Below are positions 10,560 to 22,287 of a DNA stretch of 64,000 nucleotides, piece after piece. The position numbers and the translations under genes were made by a program. Numbering within the stretch: position 1 is the first letter of the stretch; each line of letters begins with the position of its first letter. Source of the DNA: Gossypium raimondii (lineage: Eukaryota; Streptophyta; Magnoliopsida; Malvales; Malvaceae); the NCBI RefSeq assembly GCF_025698545.1, contig NC_068572.1, positions 744,001-808,000 on the forward strand, given 5' to 3'. The notes beneath the pieces are model-generated. The model saw only the letters and a list, made by a program, of their open reading frames with translations, did not search any database and was not told the origin of the DNA.

Positions 10560-11612
10560 AGGGACTAATAATAGAATTTAACCAATAAAAAAAGAATGGG
10601 ATGAAAATCCCCTCCCCCACTTAATACCTCAATACCCCCAATAGAATTTAACCAATAGAAAAAGAGAATGGGATGGAAATCTGTCCTTTATATATATATA
10701 TATATATATATATTTACAATTCAAGTTCGTGATTGTCTTTCTCAATAATATAACATGATAGCATAATATATTTTTTTATTCTAAATGGTAAATAAATTAT
10801 CTTCTATGGCAAAAAAAGTGTTTTTAAAATTTAAAAGAAATGGGGGATTTCTAACGTTTTTTAAATTGAACTGGTGGTCAAATTGGTTAGGACATTGGTC
10901 TCATTGATTCGATTAAAATTTATTAAAAATTTAAAAATAAAAAATTTTGGTTCAATCACTTCAACCGGTTCGTATCAGTTCACTGTCTAATGGTTCAAGG
11001 CCATTCCTCGGGTCGATACCTCAATCAGTTCCTGATCCAACCAATTCAATCATCCTTAGGGATTTCTATAAAAAATTACATTACAATTTAAAATCATATT
11101 GAATAGGATAGCTAAATTGCTTGGACTGAGAATTTATGGTCTAACTGATCCAACACATTATATGAAACCATCCATTCGCATAGTTGGTAAATGCGGGTAA
11201 ATGAGTACCTAGGTTCGAGATCCATTGTGTGTAATTATATATGTGGATCTCCGAATCCTACAATGTTTTGTTGCCATGTGTGAGTTTTATTTCAATTAGA
11301 CAGTTTTAATTTGTTCTGGATTCTTAGTTTGTTTGTGTTGTATTAGTTTGATTTTACACTTTGTAGTTACTTAGACATGTACTCATATTTGTACTTTGAT
11401 TTTACCCACGACGTTAAAAATGTAGCAGTTATTGTTTCGTGAGGACTAAAATTTGAAAGTTTGAAAAATACAAAGACTAAAAATAACTAATTAAAGTATA
11501 AGGATTAAACTCATAAATTTTGTAAACTACAGGGACTAATAGAAGAATTTAACCAATAGAAAAAAAGAATGGGAAGGAAATCCCCTCCCCCAGTTAATGC
11601 CCCAATCCTTAC
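10560..11612. repeat. Direct repeats flanking an 0.8-kb segment
   Basis: A unit of about 40-90 bp with AGAATTTAACCAATAGAAAA and AATCCCCTCCCCCA occurs at about 10570-10620, again at 10640-10685 and again at 11520-11612. Between the second and third lies about 830 bp with a (TA)n tract (10689-10711), a degenerate hAT-type MITE (about 10866-11060) and a SINE-like unit with GGTTCGAGATCC (about 11160-11290). Confidence 0.5.
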
Positions 11613-12466
11613 CTCTTTAAAATAATAGCCTCACGTCCTTTTTTTAATATTAAAGAAAATTTCTTTTAAATATTAAATGACACTTTGGTTGAATGTTATA
11701 AAATATAAATGTTAAAATTATAAAAGTTTGAGTTCGAATTTAGGATAAATTTTAAAACTATACATGAATTTTGGTTTAATGTATAATCGTATACATGAAT
11801 TTTGATTTTGTGCAATTTTATACATGAAATTTCGATTTAATCAAATTCTCGTAAATTATTAACACAATTATTGATATAACATCATGTTATGTTTATATAT
11901 TACATATGTAATAATTATATTTATCCGATATAAAACAGATTGATGGATTTATTTCTTTAAACGCGTATAATTAAATCAAAATTAAAGTTTCAAGTATATG
12001 TTAAAACCACAATGAGAGTTTCACGTGTATAATCGCACCAAATCAAAGTCCATGTATATAATTACGTATTAAATTAAAGTTCATTTATAATTTTGAGATT
12101 TATCCCGAATCTTTTACTATTTTTATATAAAAATATATAATGATAAAATTACCCTCAAAACAATACCGTATATCTTATAAAGTAAAGGTATTTTTATCAT
12201 TAACTAAATGAATTGATGTTCGATTGAGTGGTGACACAAAACTTAGTAATAAATTTAATATTAGTATAAATAATGGGAAAAAGATTACAAAACCAATTTA
12301 ATATAATTTTTATTATTACATAAAAACAATATCACTAAATAAAAAAATCTCACATAAGTTCGATTCCATAAGAATATTTTAGTTTTATTTGGTAAACAAT
12401 ATCATAAAATAAGATACCCTAATTGCAAGCCCAATTTTTTAATCTTACTAAAGATTTAATAAGGGT
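11613..12466. other. Intergenic, repeat-derived
   Basis: About 11750-12120 is a palindromic AT-rich repeat with CATGAATTTTGGTTTAATG-like words; relatives lie near 17290-17610, 22590-22925 and 40240-40500. The rest shows nothing recognisable. Confidence 0.4.
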
Positions 12467-13407
12467 AAATTCTATAAACGGACACTGAACTATTAGTAAA
12501 TTTATTTTTTTATCACTCAACTTCAAAAACCTATAAAATAGTTACTAAACTATTCGAATGTTTTCATTTAAGTCATTGGGTCATTAAAATTGCCGTTATA
12601 TGGCCTTCTCCGTTCCCACCACTAGCACCAATAAAAAAATTCTTCTTCCCTTTCTTTTTTTACATTTTAGTTTTTCTTTCATAAAATAGCTTTAAACTCT
12701 ACGAATTTGCGAAGAAAAATTTGAATAGCTTTCTTTTCTAATATCTGATATTGGCCATCAGATCAACTCAAGGTTGTTTGAATTGGATTGGGTTGGCCGA
12801 TTGGATCGAGAATCGGTTGGGGTACCGGTTTGGAGAAGGGCATTGAACTAGTTGACTCGGGAACCAATACGAATCGGTTGAATTACACAAAAAAACTAGT
12901 TGACCCAAGAATACGTATGGACCAAGCAAAAAATTGGTTGACTCAAGAACTAATACGAACCAGTTGAACCAAGCAATAAACTAGTTAAACCGAGCAGTTG
13001 AACTGGTTGGACTGAATTTTTTAATATTTTTTATTTTTTATGAATTTTTTAATTATTTATTTAATCAAGTTGAATGGACCGGTTGAATTGATAGCCTGAC
13101 CGGTTCGACCATCGGTCTGATTTTGAAAACCTTGAATCAACTTGGATTTAAGGTATGTTTTTTTACTTGTAAATGGGTATTGTTTTACTGTATCAATAGT
13201 TGAATCGTCACTAGGAGCTCGTCTACCATGCTTTAAAAAAAACTTGATAGTCCAGTGACTTAAATGAAAACTTTCAAATAATCGGTGACTATTTTGTAAC
13301 TTTTTGAAGTTAAATATAATCTTAATTGATAGTTCAGTAACCTTCAATATAATTTAACTAAAATATAATCTTAATTGATAGTTCAGTAACCTTCAATATA
13401 ATTTACC
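12467..13407. mobile_element. Composite MITE (family G) upstream of CASP copy 4
   Basis: Starts GGGTAAATTCTATAAACGGA and ends CAATATAATTTACCC; the arms contain CTTCAAAAACCTATAAAATA and TGTAACTTTTTGAAGTTA. A second, uninterrupted copy is at about 56670-57135. It is interrupted at 12769-13134 by another element. It lies directly before the TATA box of CASP copy 4 and has replaced the upstream module found in the other copies. Confidence 0.65.
12769..13134. mobile_element. hAT-type MITE (family D), nested
   Basis: Termini CAAGGTT and AACCTTG. The flanks are GATCAACT (12761-12768) and AATCAACT (13135-13142), an 8-bp duplication with one mismatch, as expected of hAT transposons. The related element at 56670-57135 has the uninterrupted site (AAATCAACTTAG). 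The interior is made of CCGGTTCGACC/GGTTGAACTGG-like words. Confidence 0.8.
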
Positions 13408-13430
13408 CATTTAATAATCATCTTCATCCC

Positions 13431-13439
13431 TATATAAAG
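13431..13439 (+). promoter_or_regulatory. TATA box, CASP copy 4
   Basis: TATATAAAG in CATCCCTATATAAAGGC, 85 bp before the ATG at 13524. Only about 24 bp separate it from the end of the MITE. Confidence 0.7.
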
Positions 13440-13523
13440 GCAAACACTCCAAAAATCTTACACACTCCATTAAGTCATCTTTTTCTCATTGTGCTTTCTT
13501 TTTCCTTAAAATCAAAATCTCTA

Positions 13524-16500
13524 ATGGAGACGGACAAAAGTGTAAAAGAGACAGCCATCAACATGCCGGAGATAAAGTCCGATGATAAAGCAAAAGCCCC
13601 ATTATTAAACTCTTCGAAAGCTATCGCCGTCACCGTCGAACAACCGAACCGAGGATCGAAAAAAGGAATCGCCAGCGGCGACTTCGTTTTGAGACTGTTC
13701 GCCATGGGAGCCGCCCTCGGTGCCGCTGTAACAATGGGGAATAATCAACAAATCCTCCCTTTCTTCACTCAGTTCATTGAGTTCTTAGCTCAGTACAATG
13801 ATATTACCACTTTCGTGTATGTCTTTTCTTTTTGGTAAATTACAATAGTAGTCACTCAATTATATTTTTTTTCTTTTTTTATATAAAAAGTTATAAAATA
13901 GTCATTAACTATTTAATTTTATCTTTTTTAGTCACCCAATTATCTTAGATTTTTGGGTGTGTTCTTTTTTACATTAGGTAGGTAACCAAAAAAGATAAAA
14001 TTGAATAGTTGAGTGACCATTTTGTAACTTTTCATAGTTGGGTGACCAAACACAAAATCTATAGTTGGTGACCTCTACTATAGTGTACCCTTTCTTTTAA
14101 TTTTCTTTTGGTTAAACTATATTAATATTCACCCAACTATTAGTAAATTTCTTCTTTTTTTTTTGTCATCCAATTATAAAAAGTTATAAAATGATCACTC
14201 GACTATTTAATTCTGTCTTTTTTGGTCACCTGACTATTTTGGAATTTTTTGTGTTTACATTTTCATGTTAGTCGGCTGGTGACAAAAAAGACAAAATTGA
14301 ATAGTTGGGTGATCATTTTATAACTTTTCATAGTTGGGTAACCAAAAAAGAAATTTACTAACAGTTGAATGACCTCTACTATAATTTACCCTTTCTTTTA
14401 TTTTTATTTTTTTTCATATAATAAACCTTTGGGATTCAAATAATTTAGTATCGATTATCTAATATATAATATTTATTGACATAATTTTACAGGTATTTCG
14501 TGACTGCAAATGCCGCAGTTGCTGGTTATCTTTTCCTTTCGCTGCCATTCTCTGTGATCTGCATTAATCGTCCACTTGCAACGACGCCGAGGCTCGTCCT
14601 TGTTATCTTTGATACTGTAAAATCAACTCACTATTTATCTCCATATCTCTTGCTTTATTATTATTTTTTATATTGAATTGGGTTGGAATCATATTGGTTA
14701 GTCGGGTCGGTTGAATTCAGAATCAGTCAGGGTATTAGTCCGAAGAGAGGCGTTGGACTAGTTGACCCGCGAAATAATTGAACATGACTAAAAAATCTAG
14801 TTGAACCATTTTTAATTTTTTTTATTTTATGAATTTTAATAATTTATTTAATCAAACTGTACAAATAGTTCTGACCATCAAACCATTGGCCTGACTGGTT
14901 TGGTTCTATAACCTTGCTTGTAATCCCTAACTAAGGGTGTAATTGAACTGAGCCTGAATATTGGTAACCTCGAGCTTGATCGAACATCTTTTTTTTAGGC
15001 TCGAGCTCAACTTGAGTTATAATTAGGCTACTTGAGCTTGAGCTAGATTTAAGCTCATGTATTTTCGAACTCGAGCTTGGCTTGATAATTAAACTTGAGG
15101 TTAATAATATATTAAGGGCAAAAACATAATTTAATAATATGAAATATTTAAAATGTGTATTAAAAATGAAAAACTTGATAAAGCTTGTGAGTTGTTTGAG
15201 CCAAGTATTTACGAAGCTCGAATTTGGTGGACAAGTACTAAATCGAGTTGGATTTTTCTTTCGAGTCAAACTTGAGTAGCTTGCAAGTACTAACGTCTCA
15301 TTTACACTCTGTCAACCTTTAAATTAGAGAATAATACATGTTTAAGTATACTCGAACCTAAATGTCCTCTTAGTTGTTGCAATAGCAACCATACCAATCG
15401 AGTTAAGTTTGAATCAATGTTTTTTTCTTTAATATTTGAGATTAACATCCCTCTTCAATGCATATAATGACAAAAAAGTTCAAATTATTAAAAAAACCCT
15501 TCAACTAGTTTACTTTTATTCATTAAGCTCTTATTATTTTATTTGTATTTAAATTAGCCCTTATTTCAAATAAAATATTGATTTATATTAAGAGTGTTAT
15601 TTAGGTATAAACTAAAATTTAGGGGCTCATTCACATATAAATTAAAAATCAGAGGCTTATTTGATTATCAATTAAAGTTTATGGGTTATTCGAGTATACA
15701 AGAGTATAAAGGCTTATTTAAATAAAGTAACAAAGTGTAAGGGCTTATTTAGTATAAGCCATGAAAAACTTAGAAATGAACATAATTGAAATTTGAAGGT
15801 AAAATTCAAATTTTGGCCCTTTCCTATACTTTAATTTAGCATATTTTGATTCCTCATTTTATAATTTCATTAATTAGTCCAACTAATTAGTATGATTAAC
15901 TATTCTAGTTAAAATAATAAAGTGGATTTTAGAAAAGAAAAAGGAAAAGGGAAGTTTTAAGGAAAATTCCAAGTGAAAGTATTAATAATGTTAATTATTT
16001 GGACTAAATAATGACAATATAAAAGTATATGAATTAAATTATATCAAATTAAGTACAAAGATTAAATTCAAATTTGAGTAAAGGGACCAAAATCAGAATT
16101 TAACCGAAATTTGATTACTATCGAGTAGCTTTGGGACTTTTCAAATAGGAACAAAACAACATTTAGTTCTTGAACTTGGCAATTTTTCCCAACTTGGTCT
16201 TAGAACTTCTTTTTTCCAGCTTGGTCTAAGTTCGTAGATTAATCTAGACAAAAAAAAAAAGAGTTAAAAGGACCAAGTTCGAGGACTAAATGTTGTTTTA
16301 TCCCTTAAACACTAGCTATAAGATAAGTATGACAATGTTATTTTATGGTTTGAAACATTAATTAGCTCTTAGATTGTTGTAGGAAATGGTGCAATTAATT
16401 TTTTTTAATACAATGCCTACTCCTACCCATAGTCCCCTTATCTTGAAATAGAGAAAATGTGCTTAAGCACGTGTAAACCTACACCCTCTTTCTTGTTACA

Positions 16501-16907
16501 ATAACAATAATACCAATTAAACTAAGACTCAATTAACAACTTTTCTTTTAAATATACATGATTGATATCGAAATATGAATACGGAGATTTAATATTTACA
16601 CTCGAGTTTTAATAACATTTAGTTTACCTAGTATAATGTCCTTGTTATGATCGTTATTTTATAATTTCAAAGGGTACTTAGTTGTAGACTATTGCAGGTG
16701 ATGATGGGTATAACTATAACCGCAGCTTCAGCTTCAGCATCGATGGTGTATTTGGCTCATAACGGGAACCAAAACACGATGTGGCTTCCTTTTTGTCAAC
16801 AATTTGGTAATTTCTGTCAGACTGCAAGTGGAGCAGTGGTGGGTTCTCTCATAGCCGGCACATTCCTCATGTTTATAATTATCCTTTCAGCTTTTGCTCT
16901 GAAATGA
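13524..16907 (+). CDS. CASP-like membrane protein, copy 4 (208 aa)
   Basis: Exons 13524-13816, 14493-14616 and 16698-16907, all GT-AG. Same architecture as its neighbours: METDK N-terminus, helix 1 with GDFVLRLF, an extracellular loop 1 that keeps LPFFTQF, helix 2 ([14 protein letters not shown]), helix 3 from VIFDT, loop 2 with [11 protein letters not shown], helix 4, then SAFALK. The reading stops two residues early: the codon after ALK is TGA where the other copies have AGA, so the usual basic RN tail is lost. The second intron holds a SINE-like element also present in copy 3, which makes these two sister copies. No frame lesion, so I judge it functional, but its upstream region lacks the conserved module (see 10048-10526 and 12467-13407). 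Confidence 0.92.
13838..14395. repeat. Two palindromic MITEs (family C) in tandem, CASP copy 4 intron 1
   Basis: The first (about 13838-14095) and second (about 14113-14395) each contain a TTTTTGGTCACC arm and its complement (GTGACCAAAAA or GGTGACAAAAAAG) and end CTACTATAGTGTACCC and CTACTATAATTTACCC. They account for most of the intron's extra length compared with copies 3 and 5. Confidence 0.7.
14665..14917. repeat. Degenerate hAT-type MITE (family D), CASP copy 4 intron 2
   Basis: Reads GAATTGGGTTGGAATC near the left and GGTTCTATAACCTTG at the right, matching the interior and right terminus of the element at 12769-13134. The termini are worn and no target duplication is clear. Confidence 0.5.
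15300..15420 (-). repeat. SINE-like element, CASP copy 4 intron 2
   Basis: The reverse strand carries an A-box-like and a TAGGTTCGAGTATAC box-B-like word. Its position and following sequence match the element at 7190-7325 in copy 3. A second reverse unit is at about 16400-16560, and a foldback repeat with ACAACATTTAGTTCTTGAAC and its complement is at 16151-16305. Confidence 0.45.
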
Positions 16908-16916
16908 AATTGTTGG

Positions 16917-19900
16917 TTGGAGCAATAGTTAGAGCTTTTGTCTGATCCTCAAGTGGTACGAGTTTAAATTTGGTCATCTCTCTCTTTCGATATTGTATAA
17001 TAAAAAGAAAGAAATAAAAAGTTGAAAAAAAAAGGGAGATGAATTTGCAATTTCAATTGATTCTTAGAGGGGTGTTGGGGGAAAGCATTTTAATGATTTC
17101 ATTTGCTTTCTATGTTCAAAAGTAAAATGTTGTGTTATGTAAATATTTGTATAAATATAAATGTGTTATTCAATGTTACAACATTCCATGGTTGATTGTA
17201 CATCAATGTTTCAATAAATTTTATTATTTAGAGGAGCAATAACGAAACCCTAAATATACATTGTAAAAGCAGATGTGGAGGATAAAAAATACAAATGTGC
17301 AATTTGATACATGAACTTTGATTTGATGCAATTACATACACAAAACTTTGATTATGATTCAAATGTATATATGAAACTTTAATTTTAATTCAATTATACG
17401 CATTTAAATAAATGAACACATCAATTTATTTTTATATTAGATAAATATAATTATTTGTATATACAATATATAAATATAAAATTATACTATTTAATAATTT
17501 GTAAAATGGGAGCAATTCAAAATTTCATGTATAAAGTTACACAAAATCATATATAATTTTGAATTTTATTTCTTACTATAATGTTTAATACATCGTATTA
17601 AAGTAATTGTATAATATTAAAATATTGTATTTTTGTAATAGAGTTAATTACAGACTGCACTGAGTCAAGACCTGATTTTAAATTTTTTTTCAAGCTCGAG
17701 ATTGACTCACCAAGCCCACCTATTTCATTGTGTTTAAAATAATAAAAAAATAATTTTTTGTTTAAATTAAAATATATAAATATTAATGTAAAATTATTTT
17801 TATATCTTTTATTATTTTATAGGTTGATTTGAGGTTAAAAATATAGACACAAATTCTGAGTTGTAATTAGGAGCTTTATCTTCCTTAGTGATATGTGACC
17901 ATGGTGTTTCAAGTTTAGGAGTGCAGCTTCCATTGACTTTAGTAAGAAGTGGTACCTAATCTATTACTACTTTTATTGATACATTCTTGTAGATGTATTT
18001 TATAAAGACTACTAAAACAACATTTATTCTCTAAATTTTGATAATTCTTTTAATTTAGTTTTTAAACTTCTTTTCTACATTTGTCTTGAAATTTGATATT
18101 TTTTTTAATTTTGGTTATGTGATCACGTGTCATTCTGAAATTATGTCACGTCGCTACTTAAAAATCATAATTATTCTATTAAAAATTTTAAGTTATGACA
18201 TGGTACAATCTCATAGTATTACGACATCATATAGACAAAAACCAAAACTACAAAAATTGTCAAATTTCAAAATAAACGTAATAAAAGAAATTTTAAATAT
18301 CAAATTGAAAAGAATTGACAAGTCCTAAGACTAAATGTTGCGTTATCCCGAAATTCTAATGGCATTATGCTATTGATACTTCAACAATTTGAGGGTTGAA
18401 GAATATATGGGCCAAATGGAGATAAGAGGTGGTGAAAGTCATGTTGGACCAAATGAAGATGATTTGGGTGTTGACATTTTTATCATATCTGTTTTTTTTT
18501 TTGTAAAATATCTAGAATTATGCATAGTTTGTCTCCGAGGATAATGCACTTTAACATACTTAAATCTATGTCTTCCTGCGCTGACAATAATATCGATACC
18601 AATCGAACTAAAACTCAATCGACTATTAAAGATAATATTATTGAATCGACACAATTCGTTAAATAACATTAAAATAATTCAAATCCAACCCTAGAACAAA
18701 TGGCCTCGTATAGAGAGACCAATGAGGGTTCTATGTGCTACCCGTTGGTCAACCTATGAACATTCCTAAAAACAACCAAATCAAAATAAGATTTGACTCT
18801 ATAACGAAAATAGCCATAGTACAACTATTCAACTTAGCCACTAAAGCGTAATTGTCAGATTCAACGGTGATGCGTATAAAACCATGCTACTTAGCTAGAG
18901 TAAGTGGCAAAGGCCACATCAAAGGCTCCCTCCATGCTCTACGCACAGCCTAACTGGACCAGACCATTGTTGAAAATGGAACATTGCTAGTATTAAGGCT
19001 TTTAGAATCAGACCGGTAATTCAACCATCAAACCATTGATTATTAATTCGATTGATTCAATCAATCTAATCAATTTGATCAATTCAATTGAATAATTTAT
19101 TAAAAAAAGTAAAGAAATAAAGAAGATCAGTTCAATCGATTCAACCAATCTAATCGATCAATTCAATAAATTCAATTGGTTTAACCAGTACCCTAACTGG
19201 TTCGGTCCAGTTCTAAAAATAGTAGTAAATATTTTAAGGACATGTGATCTTCGTTTTTCTGTTTAATATAGGTGCGTATTGTGAAACAGTTGTGGATTTT
19301 AGCTTTAAATGCTCTTTCTATTTGGTTTCTTTTATTCCTTTTAGCCATCTCTGATTCAGGTTCTTCGTCGGTATAGTGTTTTATTTTGAGTTTGCTATTC
19401 AATATAATAATTTTTAAGTTTAATATGCAATTTGGTACTTAAGTTTAGCTTCAATATTTAATTCAGTATCTGTTTTTTAATTTTAATTTGGTACTTGAGT
19501 AATCGAGTTTGGTTTCCATGTTCAATTTGATGTTCAAATCAAATGACATCATGTGGTTCAATGAATATTTGACACATGTACTCTAGTAAAAAAGAAATAA
19601 GTACTTAATTGAGACAAAAAAAAAGAGGCACCAAAGTGAATATTAGAGCCAAACTTAGGTACTAGATAGTATATTAACCCAAAAGAAAAGGAAAAAATGG
19701 TTAACTATACAATTAGTTACCCAACTATTAGCATGTTTCTATTTTAGTTACCAAACCATAAAAGTTTTTATTTTTGTCACTAATGTTATCGATTTTGGGC
19801 ACCATCCATTAAATCAAAACGAAAATAATGACATGCCTTTTTAATTAATATAATTATACATTTAGTCCTCAATACTTACATATTCTATCAATTTAATCCT

Positions 19901-20211
19901 TATTCTAGATAATCCAACAAATATAACCCAAAGACAATAACCAAGCATTCCTATTAATAGTTGAAAATCATAAAATTATATATTGAAATGTAATGTGAAA
20001 ATTTTATATGTACTAGAATTGGAAATCTAGCTGCAATTCAACCAGTATTACGATTTTTAACTAGAATTGCAGCGATGTTTGTTTCGGTTTTAGAACTCTG
20101 GTACCAAATTGAATATTAAAATTGAAATAAAGTACGAGATAATATATTAACCCGAAAGAAAAAGGAAAAAGAAATTGAAACATATCTACTTAGTGAAGCT
20201 GTTACTAACAA
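16917..20211. other. Intergenic between CASP copies 4 and 5
   Basis: Repeat-derived. In order: a SINE-like unit (about 16920-17010), a palindromic AT-rich repeat (17290-17610), a foldback repeat (18008-18346, ACAACATTTATTCTCTAAAT and its complement), a reverse SINE-like unit (18490-18640), a worn hAT-type MITE (18990-19215, GGTTTAACCAGTACCCTAAC) and LTR-like or MITE-like sequence with TTTGGTACTTAAGTTTAG (19420-19690). No coding sequence recognised. Confidence 0.45.
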
Positions 20212-20330
20212 CTACTGACTACATCTTCCATGAATTGATATCCTTCAGCAAAATCTTCACATTTTCGCATGAAATTGTTGAAAATGGAGTAAGTTAAGAT
20301 CACCAAGCAACAACTCCAATCCATATGCAC
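20212..20330 (+). promoter_or_regulatory. Conserved upstream module of CASP copy 5
   Basis: ACTACATCTTCCATGAATTG, then TCTTCACATTTTCGCATG and a TTGTTGAAAATGGAG stretch that matches the module at 2729-2840. It ends about 170 bp before the ATG. Between it and the gene the TATA box has been replaced by a long TA run (20391-20411). Confidence 0.5.
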
Positions 20331-20497
20331 TAAAATGGTCGTACCAAAAAAAAAAATATATATATATATATATTATCAAAGATACCTCTAACTATATATA
20401 TATATATATATACACTACTAGATATCTTCATTCCATTCATCTTTACAACATATATCTCTCTCATTGTTCTTTATTTCCTTGCAATATCTTCTCTCTA

Positions 20498-21933
20498 ATG
20501 GCGACGGATAAAAGTGGTGAGATAGCAATCAACATGGCGGAGACAAAAGCCAGTGCTAAAGGAACAGCCCCATTGTTAAACTATTCGAAAGCTGTCGCCG
20601 CCGTAGAACCACCGAATCGAGGAGCGAAAAAAGGGCTCGCTATTGGCGACTTTGTATTAAGACTGTGCGCACTTGGAGCCGCCCTCGGCGCAACTGTAGC
20701 AATGGGGACTGCCGATCAACTTCTCCCTTTCTTCACTCAATTCCTCCAGTTCGAAGCTCAGTACGATGATTTCGATGCTTTCCGGTATGTATTTTATTTA
20801 TTTATTTATTTGTATATTGAAGTGTTAAAAGTAATGAGATTTTTGTACTAAAAGTGAATAAATAAATTCTTATATATTACATCAAAAAGTAAGTGTATTT
20901 TTTCTATTTAAAAATCGGTAGGCTGAAGAAATAACAAACAATAACACATTATGTGCATGTGTACCTTTATATGACATATAAAGACTAATTTTAAAAGTAA
21001 AATAGATGAATTTAAAAAAATGATAAATTTACCCTTTGATCTAACTTGCATAAACTATTTTGTTCTTTTTTTATTATAAAAGATAAAATATAAAACTAAC
21101 TCTTAGTACAAGATTCTCGATGATACTTTTATCATATCTAAAACATTGGATTATTTGATATATATATCTATTGACTATAATTATACAGGTTTTTCGTGAT
21201 GGCACTGGGCATAGTTTCTTGTTATCTTCTCCTTTCATTGCCACTCTCCATAATCTGCATCATTCGTCCACTTGCAACAACGCCAAGGCTCTCCCTTGTC
21301 ATCTTTGATTCCGTAATACCAACTCACTATATATTTTATATAGATACATTAATGATTTTCTCAGGGCTAAATTGTTATAAACTTCAAATGTTATAATACT
21401 ACGTCAATTATTCCATCAACTTAGCCGTCAATTAAGGTTTAATTTTTAATTTGAATATTTAAAACACGTGGATAACATTATAAACACGTGTATATTTATC
21501 GTATGAATTTGAGGTGAAATGATTTTTTTTATCGCATCAAATTCAATCACGTATTAGTGTTCCAAATATGTTCTAGGTAAGATTCGCTAAACATAAATAG
21601 GTAGATTTCCTTCGCACACGAATCAAAATAGTATTAAATTAGTGGGTATAATGTATTTGGTTGTTATGATGGTTATTTTATGGTTTTGAAGGATAATTAT
21701 TTGTTGGATTGCTGCAGATGATGGCGGCTTTAACCATAGCTGCAGGTTCAGCATCTGCATCGATGGTGTATTTGGCTCATAACGGGAACGATGACGTGAA
21801 TTGGCTTCCTTTTTGTCAACAATTTGGTGATTTTTGCCAAAGTGCAAGTGGAGCAGTGATAGGTTCTCTATTAGCTGCTGCACTCCTCTTGATTATAATT
21901 ATCCTTTCAGCTTTTGCTCTTAAAAGAAACTGA
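20498..21933 (+). CDS. CASP-like membrane protein, copy 5 (intact, 208 aa)
   Basis: Exons 20498-20784, 21189-21312 and 21718-21933 with clean GT-AG junctions and the shortest introns of the array. The N-terminus [10 protein letters not shown] is cytosolic; helix 1 (residues about 50-71) has R55; loop 1 is [13 protein letters not shown], a good match to the CASP signature; helix 2 is about 97-121; helix 3 (about 131-155) starts near D136; loop 2 has C170 and C177 in [11 protein letters not shown]; helix 4 is about 183-203; the tail is ALKRN. It is expected in the plasma membrane of endodermal cells as a scaffold for lignin deposition. Sequence outside the exons and the last exon itself are closest to copy 1 and to the pseudogene, so this copy and copies 1-2 form one subtype and copies 3-4 another. 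No lesion seen. Confidence 0.95.
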
Positions 21934-21956
21934 GAAACTCACACATATAAAGAAAA

Positions 21957-22287
21957 GGTAAAAGTAAGACGGAGCACAATTTATTAGGCGTCGAATTGCA
22001 TTTTACTCCTTTTACTAAAAATAATAAAATTAGTCTTTGTACATTAGATTACAGAGTAAACTGACCCTTTTGTTAAAAATTCCATCTATTTCTATTGTTA
22101 AAAATTGATCCCTATGCATCAGGTACACGTGACACAACACATATTATTACGTGGTTATTTCGTTAGTCTTGTTAGTTTTTAACAACACAAATAGATGGAT
22201 TTTTTAACTGAAAAGACCGATTTGTTCTTTAATCTAATGTACAATTACTAATTTACTCAATTTTTAGTAAAGGGTAATACTTCTATC
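21957..22287. mobile_element. MULE-type MITE (family A) 3' of CASP copy 5
   Basis: Starts GGTAAAAGTAAGACGGAGC and ends GGTAATACTTCTATC. Internal words (TACATTAGATTACAGAGTAA, TTTAATCTAATGTACAATTA) match the other family A members. It starts 24 bp after the stop codon and so probably lies in the 3' UTR. Flanks are A-rich and the duplication cannot be read with confidence. Confidence 0.65.
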
